Of a stretch of 64,000 bases of DNA, positions 8,315 to 17,559 are shown in pieces. The position numbers and the translations under genes were made by a program. This DNA comes from Acinetobacter baumannii (GTDB lineage Bacteria > Pseudomonadota > Gammaproteobacteria > Pseudomonadales > Moraxellaceae): positions 92,565 through 156,564 of the forward strand of contig NZ_JADVOP010000003.1 of assembly GCF_016508585.1 (NCBI RefSeq). The letters are read 5' to 3'. The notes beneath the pieces were generated by a model, which had not been told where the DNA came from, searched no databases, and was given only the letters and a program-made list of their open reading frames with translations. Numbering within the stretch: the first letter of the stretch is position 1; the number at the start of each line of letters is the position of its first letter.

Positions 8315-10666
8315 TTATTTCACCACCACCTTTATCGGTGAGGAAAAGATGTGATAGTCGTATTGTTGATCAATCTGATATTTATAACCTGCTAAAACAT
8401 AGGCTGTTCCCTGCTCAACAAAACTCAACTGCCCATTTTTTAGCTCATGCTTTGGAGAACCCGCTAAAACAACAAAATTGTTGACTTGCAATTTGGCTTT
8501 TTCTCCGTCTTGTTGAGTCATTTGCGCATCAATTAAAACAGCTTGTCCCACTTTGGCTTTGATATTTTTCGGTGTTTGTATATCCACCACATATTTTGAA
8601 TAAAGCTGTGCTGAATTGGTGGTGATCCCATAAGTTCCTGCAACATACAGCTTCTTAAATGTATCATCACTCAAAGCCCAAGGCCAGAAACTGATACCAC
8701 GATGCTTAGTGGCTTCTAAAATATTGATCAAATCACTACGGTAGGCAGGGTTATAACTTGAATTATACTTTTGCACATCGTTATTGATCTGTTGGATATT
8801 GACCAAAATATTACGGCTGTTTGGCATATTCCCCACCAATAAACCTCGGGGAATCTCAGTCATTTGGGTTTGTGCACGTACAATTTGATCTGTATTGAAC
8901 GATGTGGTGACCACTTGGCTTTCCACTTGGTACTTTTTAATCTCATCCTGCATTTTTGCGACCAATGCGGGATTGGCACTTTTCATTTCAATCATCAGTA
9001 CAACATTTGGATGCTGTTTTAAGATGCTAAAATACTCTGCAAGAGTAGGTATTTTATAAGCTTTGTACTTGGATCTTAATTGTTGAACCTGTGCAAGATT
9101 CATCTCTTCAATTTTTCCAGTTGAACGCGTAGTACGATCAACCGTTGCATCATGCATAACCACAAGATGCTGATCTTTAGTCAAATAAATATCATTTTCG
9201 ACGATATCTGCACCCAAAGCCACAGCATGTTTGACACTTTCTAAAGTATTTTCATCCTCTAAGCTGGGTACACCCCGATGCCCAATAATAAAAGGTTTAC
9301 GTAATAAAGTATTTTTCGGAAATTGCTTCAATATACTGGAAAAAACCGTACTTTGCGTTGTGATCACCCCATTTACACCTGTGGTCAACACCCGCGCAGC
9401 ATCCTGAGCCTCAACAGCAGATGTATCCACCCAAACTGTCATCAAATGGCGTTGGATAAAACTGATCGATGCTTTCTCCGTCAGGCTTTGTGGAACAACT
9501 ACAATTCGTGCATAAGCTTGATTGCTGCGACGGATAATTTCAGCAAGATCTTGATGGCGGTCTTTAAGATTTTCACGACTTAAATCCAATGCTGTTCGTA
9601 CCATCGGTATAATTTGATGTGCAGATTTAAGCAGCTCATCACTTCTTGATAACACGGTAATATCACTAATATCCTGAGATTTAGACAGTAATTTTAATGC
9701 TTCTATACTTTTGGGGTCTTTAATCTCTAAAACCGGAATGGTGTTACGCTGTGGAGTGGAGAGATAGTGTTTTAAGGTTTCGATCACCTGACCAGTTTGA
9801 TCAAGTAAATTTAAATTTGCATCTAATTGATAATACTGCTGATTACTTGAATTTAATGCGCCATTTGGATGTTTTACTTTTTGAATAATGGTTGAGGCTA
9901 AAGCTACATTGGTTTGAACTTCTTGTACCTGCATAACTTTATTATGGCTAAGATCAGGTAAGGCACTGAGCTGTTCAGAGACTTGGATATTCTTAATTTT
10001 TAAAATGGCACCTGAGGCAGAAAAGCCAATTCCACCTTTTGTAGACAATTGATTCAGCTCAACATCTTGCATTAACTGATCATTCAAATAATGTTGTACC
10101 CGTTGACCAGAGACCACGACACTGGCTTTGTACCATTGATTCGCTTTGATATTTTCAGAGAAGGCTTTGATCTCACTCACTTCCCATTGCGCATTCGTTT
10201 TATGGCGTCCAAATTCAGTGCCGTTCTTCGCTGTTGCATCTGCTCTGAGAGTAAATTGATAGTAACTGCTTGGAATTACGCCCTGCGTTTCTGTGACATC
10301 ATAAATCACACTTCCCCAACGGGAAGCATTGACTGGTTGATCTAAAGTAAATTCGAGATCAATCCTATAGTTTTTATGCTTTTCAAGAGATTGTGGCAAT
10401 AAAATCGAGGTTGGGCTCATTGCATTAGCCCGTCCATCAATATTCAGTACACCATGCTCAATATAAATATGACCCGGATTATTCCCGGGAATGCGCCACC
10501 CTTGAGGAATATTGTTCTGCCGAACAAAATTTTGCTGATAAAGCTTTTTAAATTGTGGTATTGCCGTTTTAGACGGAGTCTGCGTCGAAATTTTTGTTGC
10601 CAGTTCAGCATAACCGGTCACAGGTAAAGCAATTAAAACAGCACAAGATAAAACAGTAAGCTTCAT
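8315..10666 (-). CDS. secreted multidomain glycerophosphodiester phosphodiesterase
   Basis: The ATG at 10664-10666 gives a clean signal peptide (MKLTVLSCAVLIALPVTGYA); a longer frame from 10720 adds 18 non-signal-like residues. Residues about 35-235 form a LamG/DUF1080-like beta-sandwich (SVIYDVTETQG, NQWYKASVVVSG). A middle part of about 270-450 resembles a degenerate GDPD barrel ending in GVNGVITTQ. The active GDPD domain begins near 460 with FIIGHRGVPSLEDENT, DIVENDIYLTKD and LVVMHDATVDRTTRST, which supply the catalytic His pair and the metal-binding Glu/Asp. A C-terminal Ig-like tail follows. It probably cleaves glycerophosphodiesters in the periplasm or outside the cell. At about 783 residues it is far larger than GlpQ (about 360). 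Confidence 0.88.
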   Translation of the reverse strand: MKLTVLSCAVLIALPVTGYAELATKISTQTPSKTAIPQFKKLYQQNFVRQNNIPQGWRIPGNNPGHIYIEHGVLNIDGRANAMSPTSILLPQSLEKHKNYRIDLEFTLDQPVNASRWGSVIYDVTETQGVIPSSYYQFTLRADATAKNGTEFGRHKTNAQWEVSEIKAFSENIKANQWYKASVVVSGQRVQHYLNDQLMQDVELNQLSTKGGIGFSASGAILKIKNIQVSEQLSALPDLSHNKVMQVQEVQTNVALASTIIQKVKHPNGALNSSNQQYYQLDANLNLLDQTGQVIETLKHYLSTPQRNTIPVLEIKDPKSIEALKLLSKSQDISDITVLSRSDELLKSAHQIIPMVRTALDLSRENLKDRHQDLAEIIRRSNQAYARIVVVPQSLTEKASISFIQRHLMTVWVDTSAVEAQDAARVLTTGVNGVITTQSTVFSSILKQFPKNTLLRKPFIIGHRGVPSLEDENTLESVKHAVALGADIVENDIYLTKDQHLVVMHDATVDRTTRSTGKIEEMNLAQVQQLRSKYKAYKIPTLAEYFSILKQHPNVVLMIEMKSANPALVAKMQDEIKKYQVESQVVTTSFNTDQIVRAQTQMTEIPRGLLVGNMPNSRNILVNIQQINNDVQKYNSSYNPAYRSDLINILEATKHRGISFWPWALSDDTFKKLYVAGTYGITTNSAQLYSKYVVDIQTPKNIKAKVGQAVLIDAQMTQQDGEKAKLQVNNFVVLAGSPKHELKNGQLSFVEQGTAYVLAGYKYQIDQQYDYHIFSSPIKVVVK

Positions 10667-10796
10667 AAAATTTCTGGAGCATTCAAAACGTTTTTCAATA
10701 ATATCCGTTGTAAATGACATCAGCCTAATTCAAATTTTACCGATATTTTAAACCTTTATCTGTCATAGATCAGCTCATTTAAAGCCAGCATGAAAA

Positions 10797-12068
10797 TTAT
10801 TGCTGCTGCTCCTGCTGCCAACGACGTTGCTGTAAGCGCTCCCCTTCAACCTCCCGCTTATTTCGTGCAGACTCATATAGTTTTGTCCCTTTTAATTCAG
10901 GTGGCAAATAGTCCTGTAGTACAAAATGTTCTGGATAATTGTGCGGATAGAGATAATCTGCACCATAACCCTGTTGTTTCATCAATTTGGTTGGTGCATT
11001 ACGTAAATGTAAAGGTACGGCTAAATTAGAGGTTTTTTCAGCCAACTCTAGTGCCTTATTGATGGCCAAGTAAGTACTGTTACTTTTTGCGCTGGTCGCC
11101 AAATAAACAGCACATTGCCCTAAAATAATTCTACATTCGGGCATCCCAATGGCTTGAACCGAGCGGAAACACTCTCCTGCCAACAACAGTGCATTGGGAT
11201 TTGAATTGCCAATGTCTTCTGAAGCAGCAATCAGCATACGTCGTGCAATAAAAACTGGATCTTCTCCACCTTTTAGCATTCGTGCCATCCAGTATAACGC
11301 TGCATCTGGGTCACTCCCACGAATCGACTTGATAAATGCAGACACAAGATCATAATGCTGTTCACCGGACTTGTCATAGCGTGCGATATTCTGTTGGGCA
11401 ACTTTAACCACGATCGCATTGGTCACCCTATTTTCAACATCAGCTTCAAAAGTGCTGGCGATCAGATCAATTAAATTCAATGCCTTACGTGCATCCCCTG
11501 CGGCGAATTGAATCAAGGCATCAAATTCCTCAATCTGAATGTGGCGCTCTTGTAAAAATTTGTCTTGTTGAATGGCACGAAGAATCAGTTCTTGAATTGC
11601 TTCATTGCCGAGTGCATTCAGCGTATAGACCTGACAACGTGAAAGTAAGGCGCTGTTGACTTCAAATGAAGGATTCTCTGTTGTCGCCCCGATTAAGGTA
11701 ATTTTACCTTTTTCAACAGCATTTAATAATGCGTCTTGTTGCGACTTGTTGAAACGATGGATTTCATCAATAAATACCACTGGGGTTAATAGATCACCAC
11801 TTTCAGCAATCACTTCACGCAGTTCTTTAACCCCGGTATTTAACGCTGAGAGGCTGACAAATGGACGATCCACAGCTTGTGCCAATAACAATGCAATTGT
11901 GGTTTTTCCAACGCCCGGTGGTCCCCAGAAAATAATCGAAGGCAAATGCCCTTGATCAATCATTTGACGTAATGGTGCGTCAGCGCCAAGCAAATGATCT
12001 TGTCCAATAATTTCAGACAAATCACGTGGACGTAAACGTTCTGGAAGTGGAATTTGAGTGTCTGACAT
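10797..12068 (-). CDS. rarA: replication-associated recombination protein A (MgsA/RarA AAA+ ATPase)
   Basis: The 423-residue length fits the family (E. coli 447). Visible are Walker A GPPGVGKT (49-56), Walker B VVFIDEIHRFN (Asp101-Glu102), the sensor-1 region LIGATTENPSFEVN, the arginine-finger LLSRCQVY, and a C-terminal tetramerisation part containing YLYPHNYPEHFVLQDYLP. RarA acts at stalled replication forks with SSB and RecA. The tail is unusually rich in Gln (QQRRWQQEQQQ). It is preceded by the broken esterase gene (9 bp from that stop to the rarA ATG), so it may have been co-transcribed with a Fur-linked gene. In many bacteria rarA instead follows lolA or ftsK. Confidence 0.96.
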   Translation of the reverse strand: MSDTQIPLPERLRPRDLSEIIGQDHLLGADAPLRQMIDQGHLPSIIFWGPPGVGKTTIALLLAQAVDRPFVSLSALNTGVKELREVIAESGDLLTPVVFIDEIHRFNKSQQDALLNAVEKGKITLIGATTENPSFEVNSALLSRCQVYTLNALGNEAIQELILRAIQQDKFLQERHIQIEEFDALIQFAAGDARKALNLIDLIASTFEADVENRVTNAIVVKVAQQNIARYDKSGEQHYDLVSAFIKSIRGSDPDAALYWMARMLKGGEDPVFIARRMLIAASEDIGNSNPNALLLAGECFRSVQAIGMPECRIILGQCAVYLATSAKSNSTYLAINKALELAEKTSNLAVPLHLRNAPTKLMKQQGYGADYLYPHNYPEHFVLQDYLPPELKGTKLYESARNKREVEGERLQQRRWQQEQQQ

Positions 12069-12077
12069 ACTGCTTTT

Positions 12078-13037
12078 TTAATTGATGAATGCTGAGCTTA
12101 GTCTACTATGGAAAGCATTCAATAATGTACTTTCAATTTTAAAATAATCGATTCTGTAAAATATCCAAGAGTGAAGCCTGAAGACTTCCCCATGACTGAG
12201 GTCAGGATACAGCAGGAGCTTGGTATTTGCGCCTTTACTGGCTAAGTCTAAAACCAGTTGTCGATTATTTTGAATCATATCTTGATCGATATTCGGGCTC
12301 ATTTTCACTGTAGTAGATGAAGTAAAATCACCTTCCATCACCAACAGTTTTTGATTTTCAAGTGTTTCGGGCTTTGCGCGTTCAACGACTTTCAGTAATC
12401 GGGAATCTGCCCAAGTTAAAGATGGACTTGCTGCAAAATAATGCGAAAATTTCTGCTCATACTGCTGGTGATTCAATAAGGTATCCAATACAAATAATCC
12501 ACCATGGGAATGTCCCCACAATGCCGTGCGCCGAGTGTCCAGTTTGACCTGTGAATGAACCCAAGGCATGACTTTTTCAAAGATCATTTGTCTAAACTGC
12601 GAACTTCCAACTGACATATGTTCAGGATTTCGGGGATCAACGAATATTTTTCCTGACTCATCTGCTGGCGTATAATCCACGGAACGTGAAGCAGATTCAA
12701 ATGGCAACTGCGTTTGATAACCGATCGTCACCAAAACAGGGCTGTCTTGTTCAGATCATTGTTTTAATAATACGTCATCTAAACGCGCCATTACTGGGTT
12801 GCCATCCAACATAAAAATGGCAGGTCGTGGTTGATTTTTATTGATCTGTCTGGGTATCCCTAAGTAACCTTTATAATACCGTCGCTGATCGGCTGACTGA
12901 AATGTGTAAACTTGAAACTGATAATAACGGGAACCAAGATCTGCAATATGAGGTCCTAAAGGCTTTAGATCAGGCTTTGCATACGTCACTGAACAAAAAG
13001 CAAAGGTCAAAATGATGGCAGACAGGCATAAAGTCAT
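12078..13037 (-). pseudogene. alpha/beta-hydrolase esterase (Fes/IroE-like), broken by one in-frame TGA
   Basis: The frame from 13037 starts with a signal peptide (MTLCLSAIILTFAFCSVTYA), continues through YYKGYLGIPRQ and PAIFMLDGNPVMARLDD, and hits TGA at 12756-12758. It then continues in the same frame through SPVLVTIGYQTQ, the nucleophile elbow GHSHGG and the C-terminal catalytic His in DLSHGEVF. The stop lies where related esterases read on, and a TGG-to-TGA change would explain it. The family (COG2819, PF00756) includes siderophore esterases. A Fur box about 75 bp upstream supports an iron-related role. A TTG start at 13058 is an alternative. The broken halves could only function if the stop is suppressed or is a sequencing error. 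Confidence 0.85.
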
Positions 13038-13113
13038 TTTTTGAATAGGGTCAATCAACCAGACATTTTAGATTCAATCAAATCATGAAAGCCTATTTAT
13101 CATATTAATATTT

Positions 13114-13126
13114 GATAATGATTATC
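13114..13126 (-). promoter_or_regulatory. Fur box upstream of the esterase pseudogene
   Basis: GATAATGATTATC is a perfect 6-1-6 Fur motif (GATAAT-N-ATTATC). It lies between the ycgN stop and the start of the minus-strand esterase gene, where that gene's promoter should be. It implies iron-repressed expression of the esterase and possibly of rarA downstream. Confidence 0.75.
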
Positions 13127-13148
13127 AATTCATAATTGACGTGATTTT

Positions 13149-13619
13149 CTAACGGACCCAACGTACAACATATTCATCAATTTCTTCCTCATCGACTTCT
13201 GTCTCTGAGATACAGCGCCCTGCTGCTGATTTTCTGGCTTTAATCACATTCTGTCTGGAACCTGTAATTAAATAATGCCAAGACGGAAGATTTTTACCTT
13301 CATTGACACGTCGATAGGCACAGCTTGAAGGCAACCAATGAATTTGCGCTAATTTTTCAGGGCTGAGTTGAATACAATCTGGAACATAGTGCAAACGATT
13401 GGCATAGTCTGAACATTGTGCTGTTTGACAGTCCAATAGTTTACAGGACACCTTGGTATAAGCGATTTCATGTGTTTCATCATCTTCAAGTTTAACCAAG
13501 CAGCACAAACCACAACCATCACATAAAGCTTCCCATTCAGCCTGATTGAGTTCAGACAAATGATGTTTTTTCCAAAATTGAGGGCGTATTTCGAAGCTCA
13601 TTGTATACAGTGAAGTCAT
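13149..13619 (-). CDS. ycgN: YcgN/UPF0260 cysteine-cluster protein
   Basis: The 156-residue protein matches the E. coli YcgN length (153). It carries the signature CDGCGLCC at residues 33-40, followed by KLLDCQTAQCSDYANR and CIQLSPEKLAQIHWLPSSCAYR. The cysteine pattern suggests a metal or Fe-S site, but the biochemical role of the family is unknown. An internal ATG at residue 7 (MSFEIRPQFWKKH) is an alternative start closer to the E. coli N-terminus. It stands alone, with the Fur box and broken esterase gene downstream on the same strand. Confidence 0.9.
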   Translation of the reverse strand: MTSLYTMSFEIRPQFWKKHHLSELNQAEWEALCDGCGLCCLVKLEDDETHEIAYTKVSCKLLDCQTAQCSDYANRLHYVPDCIQLSPEKLAQIHWLPSSCAYRRVNEGKNLPSWHYLITGSRQNVIKARKSAAGRCISETEVDEEEIDEYVVRWVR

Positions 13620-13791
13620 ATGAAAGATTAATATTATATCAGCATAAGAACATGAACTAGAGAATAAAAAAACATCACAAATCAGTTACATGATGCTTTA
13701 TTTATCACACTTTTCAAACATAACTTCACAAGACCGCGCCGTTTTTCTCCCTATACTGAAACTGCATAAAAACAATATGGAGGTGAGTATC

Positions 13792-13950
13792 ATGTTCCGT
13801 TGGGCAATAATTTTCGCTGTGATCGCGTTAGTTGCAAGTTTATTTGGTTTTGGCGGTGTCGCAGGAATGTCTAAAGACTTTGCGGTAATTCTTCTTGTTG
13901 TTGCCGTTATTCTTGCAATTGTCGGATTTATTTCCAGAGGGAAAGTTTAA
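13792..13950 (+). CDS. DUF1328/YtjA-type small membrane protein
   Basis: The 52-residue protein has two hydrophobic helices ([20 protein letters not shown] and [18 protein letters not shown]), the DUF1328 pattern. A very strong ribosome site, GGAGGTGA at 13779-13786, sits just before the ATG at 13792 and decides the start over the longer open frame from 13690. A CTATACT element near 13751-13757 resembles a sigma-S-type -10. Members of this family are often general-stress proteins, but a role here is not shown. A terminator follows about 40 bp later. Confidence 0.88.
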   Translation: MFRWAIIFAVIALVASLFGFGGVAGMSKDFAVILLVVAVILAIVGFISRGKV

Positions 13951-13990
13951 ACTTTTCTTAGTACTCTTATTACAGTCTCTGTTTATGATA

Positions 13991-14016
13991 AAGAAGGTCT
14001 TAGGTCCTTCTTTTTT
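13991..14016 (+). terminator. intrinsic terminator after the DUF1328 gene
   Basis: AAGAAGG (13991-13997) pairs with CCTTCTT (14006-14012) over an 8-nt loop and runs into T residues. Confidence 0.7.
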
Positions 14017-14148
14017 CATTTTAGTACCGATTCAATCATTCATAATTTCTCACATTTCTATACTCAATATTCCTCAATTAAGCATTTGAATCTTTCATAT
14101 TTATGCTTTAATCAATGTCGCTCGCAAAAATATAAAAGGATCGAATAG

Positions 14149-14886
14149 ATGGCTGTTGCAATTAAAACTCGTGAAATTCAATACCAAGCAAAAGATGGAA
14201 CAACTTTAATCGGTTATTTTGCTGCCCCTGAATCTACACAACCTGTTGCAGGTGTCATCGTGGGTCCTGAATGGTGGGGACGAAATGAATATACTGAGCA
14301 ACGTGCCAGAGAACTTGCTGAACATGGTTTTGCTGCATTGGCAGTTGACATGTATGGCGACAAAAAAGTAACCACCGTTGCTACACAGGCCAATGAATGG
14401 ATGATGCAAACCTTTCAAGATGCCCATACCATTGTAGATCGCAGCTCAGCCGCACTTACCACCCTTGCCAATCAACCTGAAGTCGATGGACAGCGCCTTG
14501 CTGCAATTGGTTTTTGTTATGGCGGAAAAGTCATGCTTGATTTGGCGCGATCAGGCGCGGATTTAAAAGCAGTGATCACATTTCACGCCAATTTATCAGC
14601 GCAAAACCCCGCACAATCAGGAAAATTTAAAGCTGAGGTTTTAGTTTTACATGGTGAAAAAGACTCTATGGTGTCTTTGGCAGATGTTGAATCATTCAAG
14701 CAAGAAATGAATCATGCACAAGTAAAATCTGAAGTGACCATTCTCAAAGATGCCAAACATGGCTTTAGTAACCCACAAGCAGATGAACGTGCCAAAGCCA
14801 ATGGTGTAGATCTAGGTTATAACGCAGAAGCTGAACGCGCAGGATTAACTGCGATGTATCAGCTGTTAGATCGTACATTGGTTTGA
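14149..14886 (+). CDS. dienelactone hydrolase family protein
   Basis: The 245-residue alpha/beta hydrolase has the cysteine nucleophile elbow GFCYGG (Cys123), the acid in VLVLHGEKDSMV (Asp172) and the catalytic His in KDAKHGFSNP (His204), the Cys-Asp-His triad of dienelactone hydrolases. The early VGPEWWGRNEYTEQRARELA and AVDMYGDK segments are also typical. Classical members open dienelactone in chlorocatechol breakdown, but many chromosomal homologues act on other esters, and no catechol genes lie nearby. There is no signal peptide, so it is cytoplasmic. A HIT protein gene follows 47 bp downstream and may be co-transcribed. Confidence 0.93.
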   Translation: MAVAIKTREIQYQAKDGTTLIGYFAAPESTQPVAGVIVGPEWWGRNEYTEQRARELAEHGFAALAVDMYGDKKVTTVATQANEWMMQTFQDAHTIVDRSSAALTTLANQPEVDGQRLAAIGFCYGGKVMLDLARSGADLKAVITFHANLSAQNPAQSGKFKAEVLVLHGEKDSMVSLADVESFKQEMNHAQVKSEVTILKDAKHGFSNPQADERAKANGVDLGYNAEAERAGLTAMYQLLDRTLV

Positions 14887-14933
14887 TTTTGAATCTGATG
14901 TAGGACCTTAACCCGTAAACAAGGAGTTTAAAA

Positions 14934-15302
14934 ATGACTGAGATAAAATGCCCTTATTGTGAATTTGAAGAATTTGACATCATTGATAAAAATGAATTTG
15001 GTGCAATTTTGCCTGAACAAAATCCTTTGTCTAAAGGGCATTCAGTCATTATCCCGTTGCGCCATATCGATTCTTTTTTTGAGGTTTCAGAAAAAGAGCG
15101 TAAAAGCCTCTCTTCGCTGTTGGAATTGGCACGCAATGAACTCAAAATCCGTCATCAACCAGAAGGTTTTCACATTACCTTTAATGACGGTAATGTTTTT
15201 GGTGAAGAACAAAATAAACATTTCCATATCCATATCATTCCACGCTATAAAAATGAACCGCTCAAACTGGATCAGCGTTGGGGTATCATCAACGAAAAAT
15301 GA
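14934..15302 (+). CDS. HIT family nucleotide hydrolase/transferase
   Basis: The 122-residue protein has the histidine triad in HFHIHIIPRY (His96, His98, His100), an N-terminal CPYC pair that may bind zinc, and the typical GHSVIIPLRHIDSFFEVS strand-helix segment. HIT enzymes hydrolyse or transfer nucleoside phosphates such as AMP-lysine, adenosine phosphoramidate or Ap4A. A ribosome site AAGGAG precedes the ATG at 14934. It probably shares a transcript with the dienelactone hydrolase gene, and a terminator follows 19 bp after its stop. Confidence 0.92.
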   Translation: MTEIKCPYCEFEEFDIIDKNEFGAILPEQNPLSKGHSVIIPLRHIDSFFEVSEKERKSLSSLLELARNELKIRHQPEGFHITFNDGNVFGEEQNKHFHIHIIPRYKNEPLKLDQRWGIINEK

Positions 15303-15320
15303 TCCTTTGCCCATGCTATA

Positions 15321-15344
15321 AAAAAGACGCAAGCGCGTCTTTTT
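15321..15344 (+). terminator. intrinsic terminator after the HIT gene
   Basis: AAAAAGACGC (15321-15330) pairs perfectly with GCGTCTTTTT (15335-15344) over a 4-nt loop. It may work on both strands. Confidence 0.88.
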
Positions 15345-15492
15345 CAGTTCAATATATTGCTTCATTCAATTCTGTTTTTTATCACCTGCAAAGTGTGCCA
15401 CTTTATATCGTTAAACCGCCTAAATTTTCGTACAAGTGATTTATCTTCTAAAAGATTTATGCTTTTTATATGAATTTTTAAAAGTTTTGCTA

Positions 15493-15603
15493 GCATGAAG
15501 CGACATGGATGCCGCCATGTTGGGCAGGGGGACAAAGCACTGCTTTGTTTGCAGTACGACAATGCCGAGAGCAAAGTGAAACATCGCCTGCGCAGCACAA
15601 TTT
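15493..15603. repeat. structured intergenic repeat-like element upstream of mutY
   Basis: This GC-richer block stands out in AT-rich surroundings and contains nested inverted repeats: ACATGG/CCATGT (15503-15508 / 15515-15520) and ACAAAGCA/TGCTTTGT (15532-15539 / 15541-15548, 1-nt centre). On the minus strand it is open from 15598 (MLRRRCFTLLSALSYCKQSS) with no believable ribosome site. I recall very similar text scattered through Acinetobacter genomes and often mis-annotated as short proteins, so I treat it as a dispersed repeat rather than a gene. That recollection is unverified. The rest of 15345-15849 holds nothing else I can name. Confidence 0.5.
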
Positions 15604-15849
15604 AAACTCTAGATCTAAAGCCTGACATTGAAAGCTTTATATCGGCAAACAATAGATGTATTGCATTGATTTTATTGATCTAGAAATTATATTTAATGTA
15701 TGCGTTTTTCAGCAGCTCGCCTATAAAATTAAATTCTGACTATTCAAAACGCGTTATCCTCACCAATCTCATGCACAGTATTCAGATAATTTTCTGTAAT
15801 CCATTCGAATTTGGTTATACTGAGCCACCTATTTTTGCACTAGATCGAT

Positions 15850-16884
15850 ATGTCGCAATTTTCATTTTCAGATGCATTACTGACTTGGTTTGATCAACAC
15901 GGACGCCATGATCTGCCTTGGCAGGTGGCAGATGATCCCTACAAAGTTTGGGTCTCTGAAATTATGTTGCAACAAACCCAAGTCAAAACAGTACTACAGT
16001 ATTTTGATAGATTTATTCAACGCTTCCCTACCGTTGACGATTTAGGTCAAGCATCATGGGATGATGTTGCACCTTATTGGGCAGGCTTGGGTTATTACGC
16101 ACGGGCCAGAAACTTACACAAAGCTGCGACGGTTGTCAGCCAACAAGGATATTTTCCAAGCACTCTGGAACAATGGATGGAGCTTTCAGGTATCGGGCGT
16201 TCGACTGCAGGTGCACTCATGTCACTTGGCTTACGCCAATATGGTGTCATTATGGATGGCAATGTAAAACGCGTGTTAGCGCGATTTTTTGCCATTGAAG
16301 ATGATCTCAGTAAATCTGTACATGAACGGGCAATGTGGCAATTGGCTGAAAGTCTGTGCCCAACTGAACGCAATCATGACTATACTCAGGCAATTATGGA
16401 TTTAGGTGCAACCATCTGCACCCCTAAAAAACCATTATGTCTATATTGTCCAATGCAGCAACATTGCCAAGCCCACCAACAGGGATTAGAAACGGAACTC
16501 CCTTATAAAAAACCTAAAAAGCCAGTTCCTGTAAAAACCGGTAAAGTTTTACTGATTGAATCTCAAGGACAATGGTTGTGGGAGCAACGTCCTAATAGTG
16601 GTCTATGGGGAGGACTATGGAGTTTACCAATATTTGAAACCGAGGCTGAACTGCAACAGATCAGTGAACGTTTAAAGCTGGTTTCAACCGTTGAGCCTGT
16701 ACAGATTTCGCACAGTTTCACTCATTTTACCTGGATATTGACCGCACATATCATTCATGTTGAAAAAGACCAAGCTGAATATCTCCAAGCTGAACTTGGC
16801 GGTGAATGGCTCACGCCACAAAAAGCTACACAAATGGGCATACCCACAGCCATGAAAAAATTGATCTCAGCAATCAAAATATGA
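15850..16884 (+). CDS. mutY: A/G-specific adenine DNA glycosylase
   Basis: MutY removes adenine mispaired with 8-oxoguanine or guanine. The 344-residue product (E. coli 350) shows the catalytic Glu37 in SEIMLQQTQV, the helix-hairpin-helix LSGIGRSTAGAL (about 112-123), the catalytic Asp136 in VIMDGNVKRVL, and the 4Fe-4S ligands Cys190, Cys197, Cys200 and Cys206 (spacing C-x6-C-x2-C-x5-C). The C-terminal Nudix-like half that recognises 8-oxoG is present (WEQRPNSGLWGGLWSLP). The ATG at 15850 is in the right place for the family N-terminus. It stands 98 bp ahead of the M23 lipoprotein gene on the same strand. Confidence 0.97.
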   Translation: MSQFSFSDALLTWFDQHGRHDLPWQVADDPYKVWVSEIMLQQTQVKTVLQYFDRFIQRFPTVDDLGQASWDDVAPYWAGLGYYARARNLHKAATVVSQQGYFPSTLEQWMELSGIGRSTAGALMSLGLRQYGVIMDGNVKRVLARFFAIEDDLSKSVHERAMWQLAESLCPTERNHDYTQAIMDLGATICTPKKPLCLYCPMQQHCQAHQQGLETELPYKKPKKPVPVKTGKVLLIESQGQWLWEQRPNSGLWGGLWSLPIFETEAELQQISERLKLVSTVEPVQISHSFTHFTWILTAHIIHVEKDQAEYLQAELGGEWLTPQKATQMGIPTAMKKLISAIKI

Positions 16885-16982
16885 CATAGTCAGGCACGGG
16901 TATTCTGATCATTTTTTCAATTTTAATTTACCCTTTTTTAAACCTCAAAGCTGAAATTTGAAACTAGAAAAAAGGATGTCTC

Positions 16983-17531
16983 GTGCCACGTCGTATCCAA
17001 TATTGTATGATTGCCCTTTTTGCAATTATTTTAACTGCTTGTACTACCGCACCCAAAAAAACCAGTAGTACCAGACCGCATCTTCCGCAAGCTCAGATTA
17101 ATCGTTTAAAAGCAATGCCGCTCCCTACACGCCTGGCGATTCCTGTCGATGGTGTCAAACCACAAAATCTCACCGATACATGGGGAGCCTCACGAAGTGC
17201 TGGACGCGCGCATGAAGGCATTGACATCATGGCTTCACGTGGAACCAAAGTGTACAGCAATACTGAAGGGGTGATTACTAGTTTAAAAAGCAATAACTTA
17301 GGCGGTAATGTCATTTGGCTAATGGGACCTGGTGGCGCTTATCATTACTATGCGCATTTGAATGATCACCGACGTGGTTTAAAAGAAGGAGACTACGTTA
17401 AAAAAGGTGAACTGATCGGTTATGTGGGCAATACAGGAAATGCACGACATACTGCACCTCATTTACACTATGGACTATACTTAAGAGGTAAGGGTCAAGG
17501 TGCAGTAAACCCTTATCCATATTTACGTTAA
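16983..17531 (+). CDS. M23-family (LytM) peptidase lipoprotein, NlpD-like
   Basis: The 182-residue product starts with GTG at 16983 behind AAGG. A nearer ATG at 16976 is out of frame. The lipobox ILTAC places the acylated Cys at residue 20. The catalytic domain has HEGIDIMASRGTKV (zinc ligands His77 and Asp81), VIWLMGPGGAYHYYAHLND and the HLHYG motif (zinc ligand His162). All zinc ligands are present, so it is predicted to be an active peptidoglycan endopeptidase at the outer membrane, unlike EnvC/NlpD proteins that lost them. It has no LysM domain. It probably helps cell-wall remodelling or division. Confidence 0.92.
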   Translation: MPRRIQYCMIALFAIILTACTTAPKKTSSTRPHLPQAQINRLKAMPLPTRLAIPVDGVKPQNLTDTWGASRSAGRAHEGIDIMASRGTKVYSNTEGVITSLKSNNLGGNVIWLMGPGGAYHYYAHLNDHRRGLKEGDYVKKGELIGYVGNTGNARHTAPHLHYGLYLRGKGQGAVNPYPYLR

Positions 17532-17559
17532 ATTTAAATTAGATATTTAGGAATATTCC

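Noticed and set aside
15362..15598. Minus-strand open frame of 78 residues
   Set aside because: It lies over the structured repeat, has no ribosome site and matches my memory of a mis-called repeat rather than a gene.
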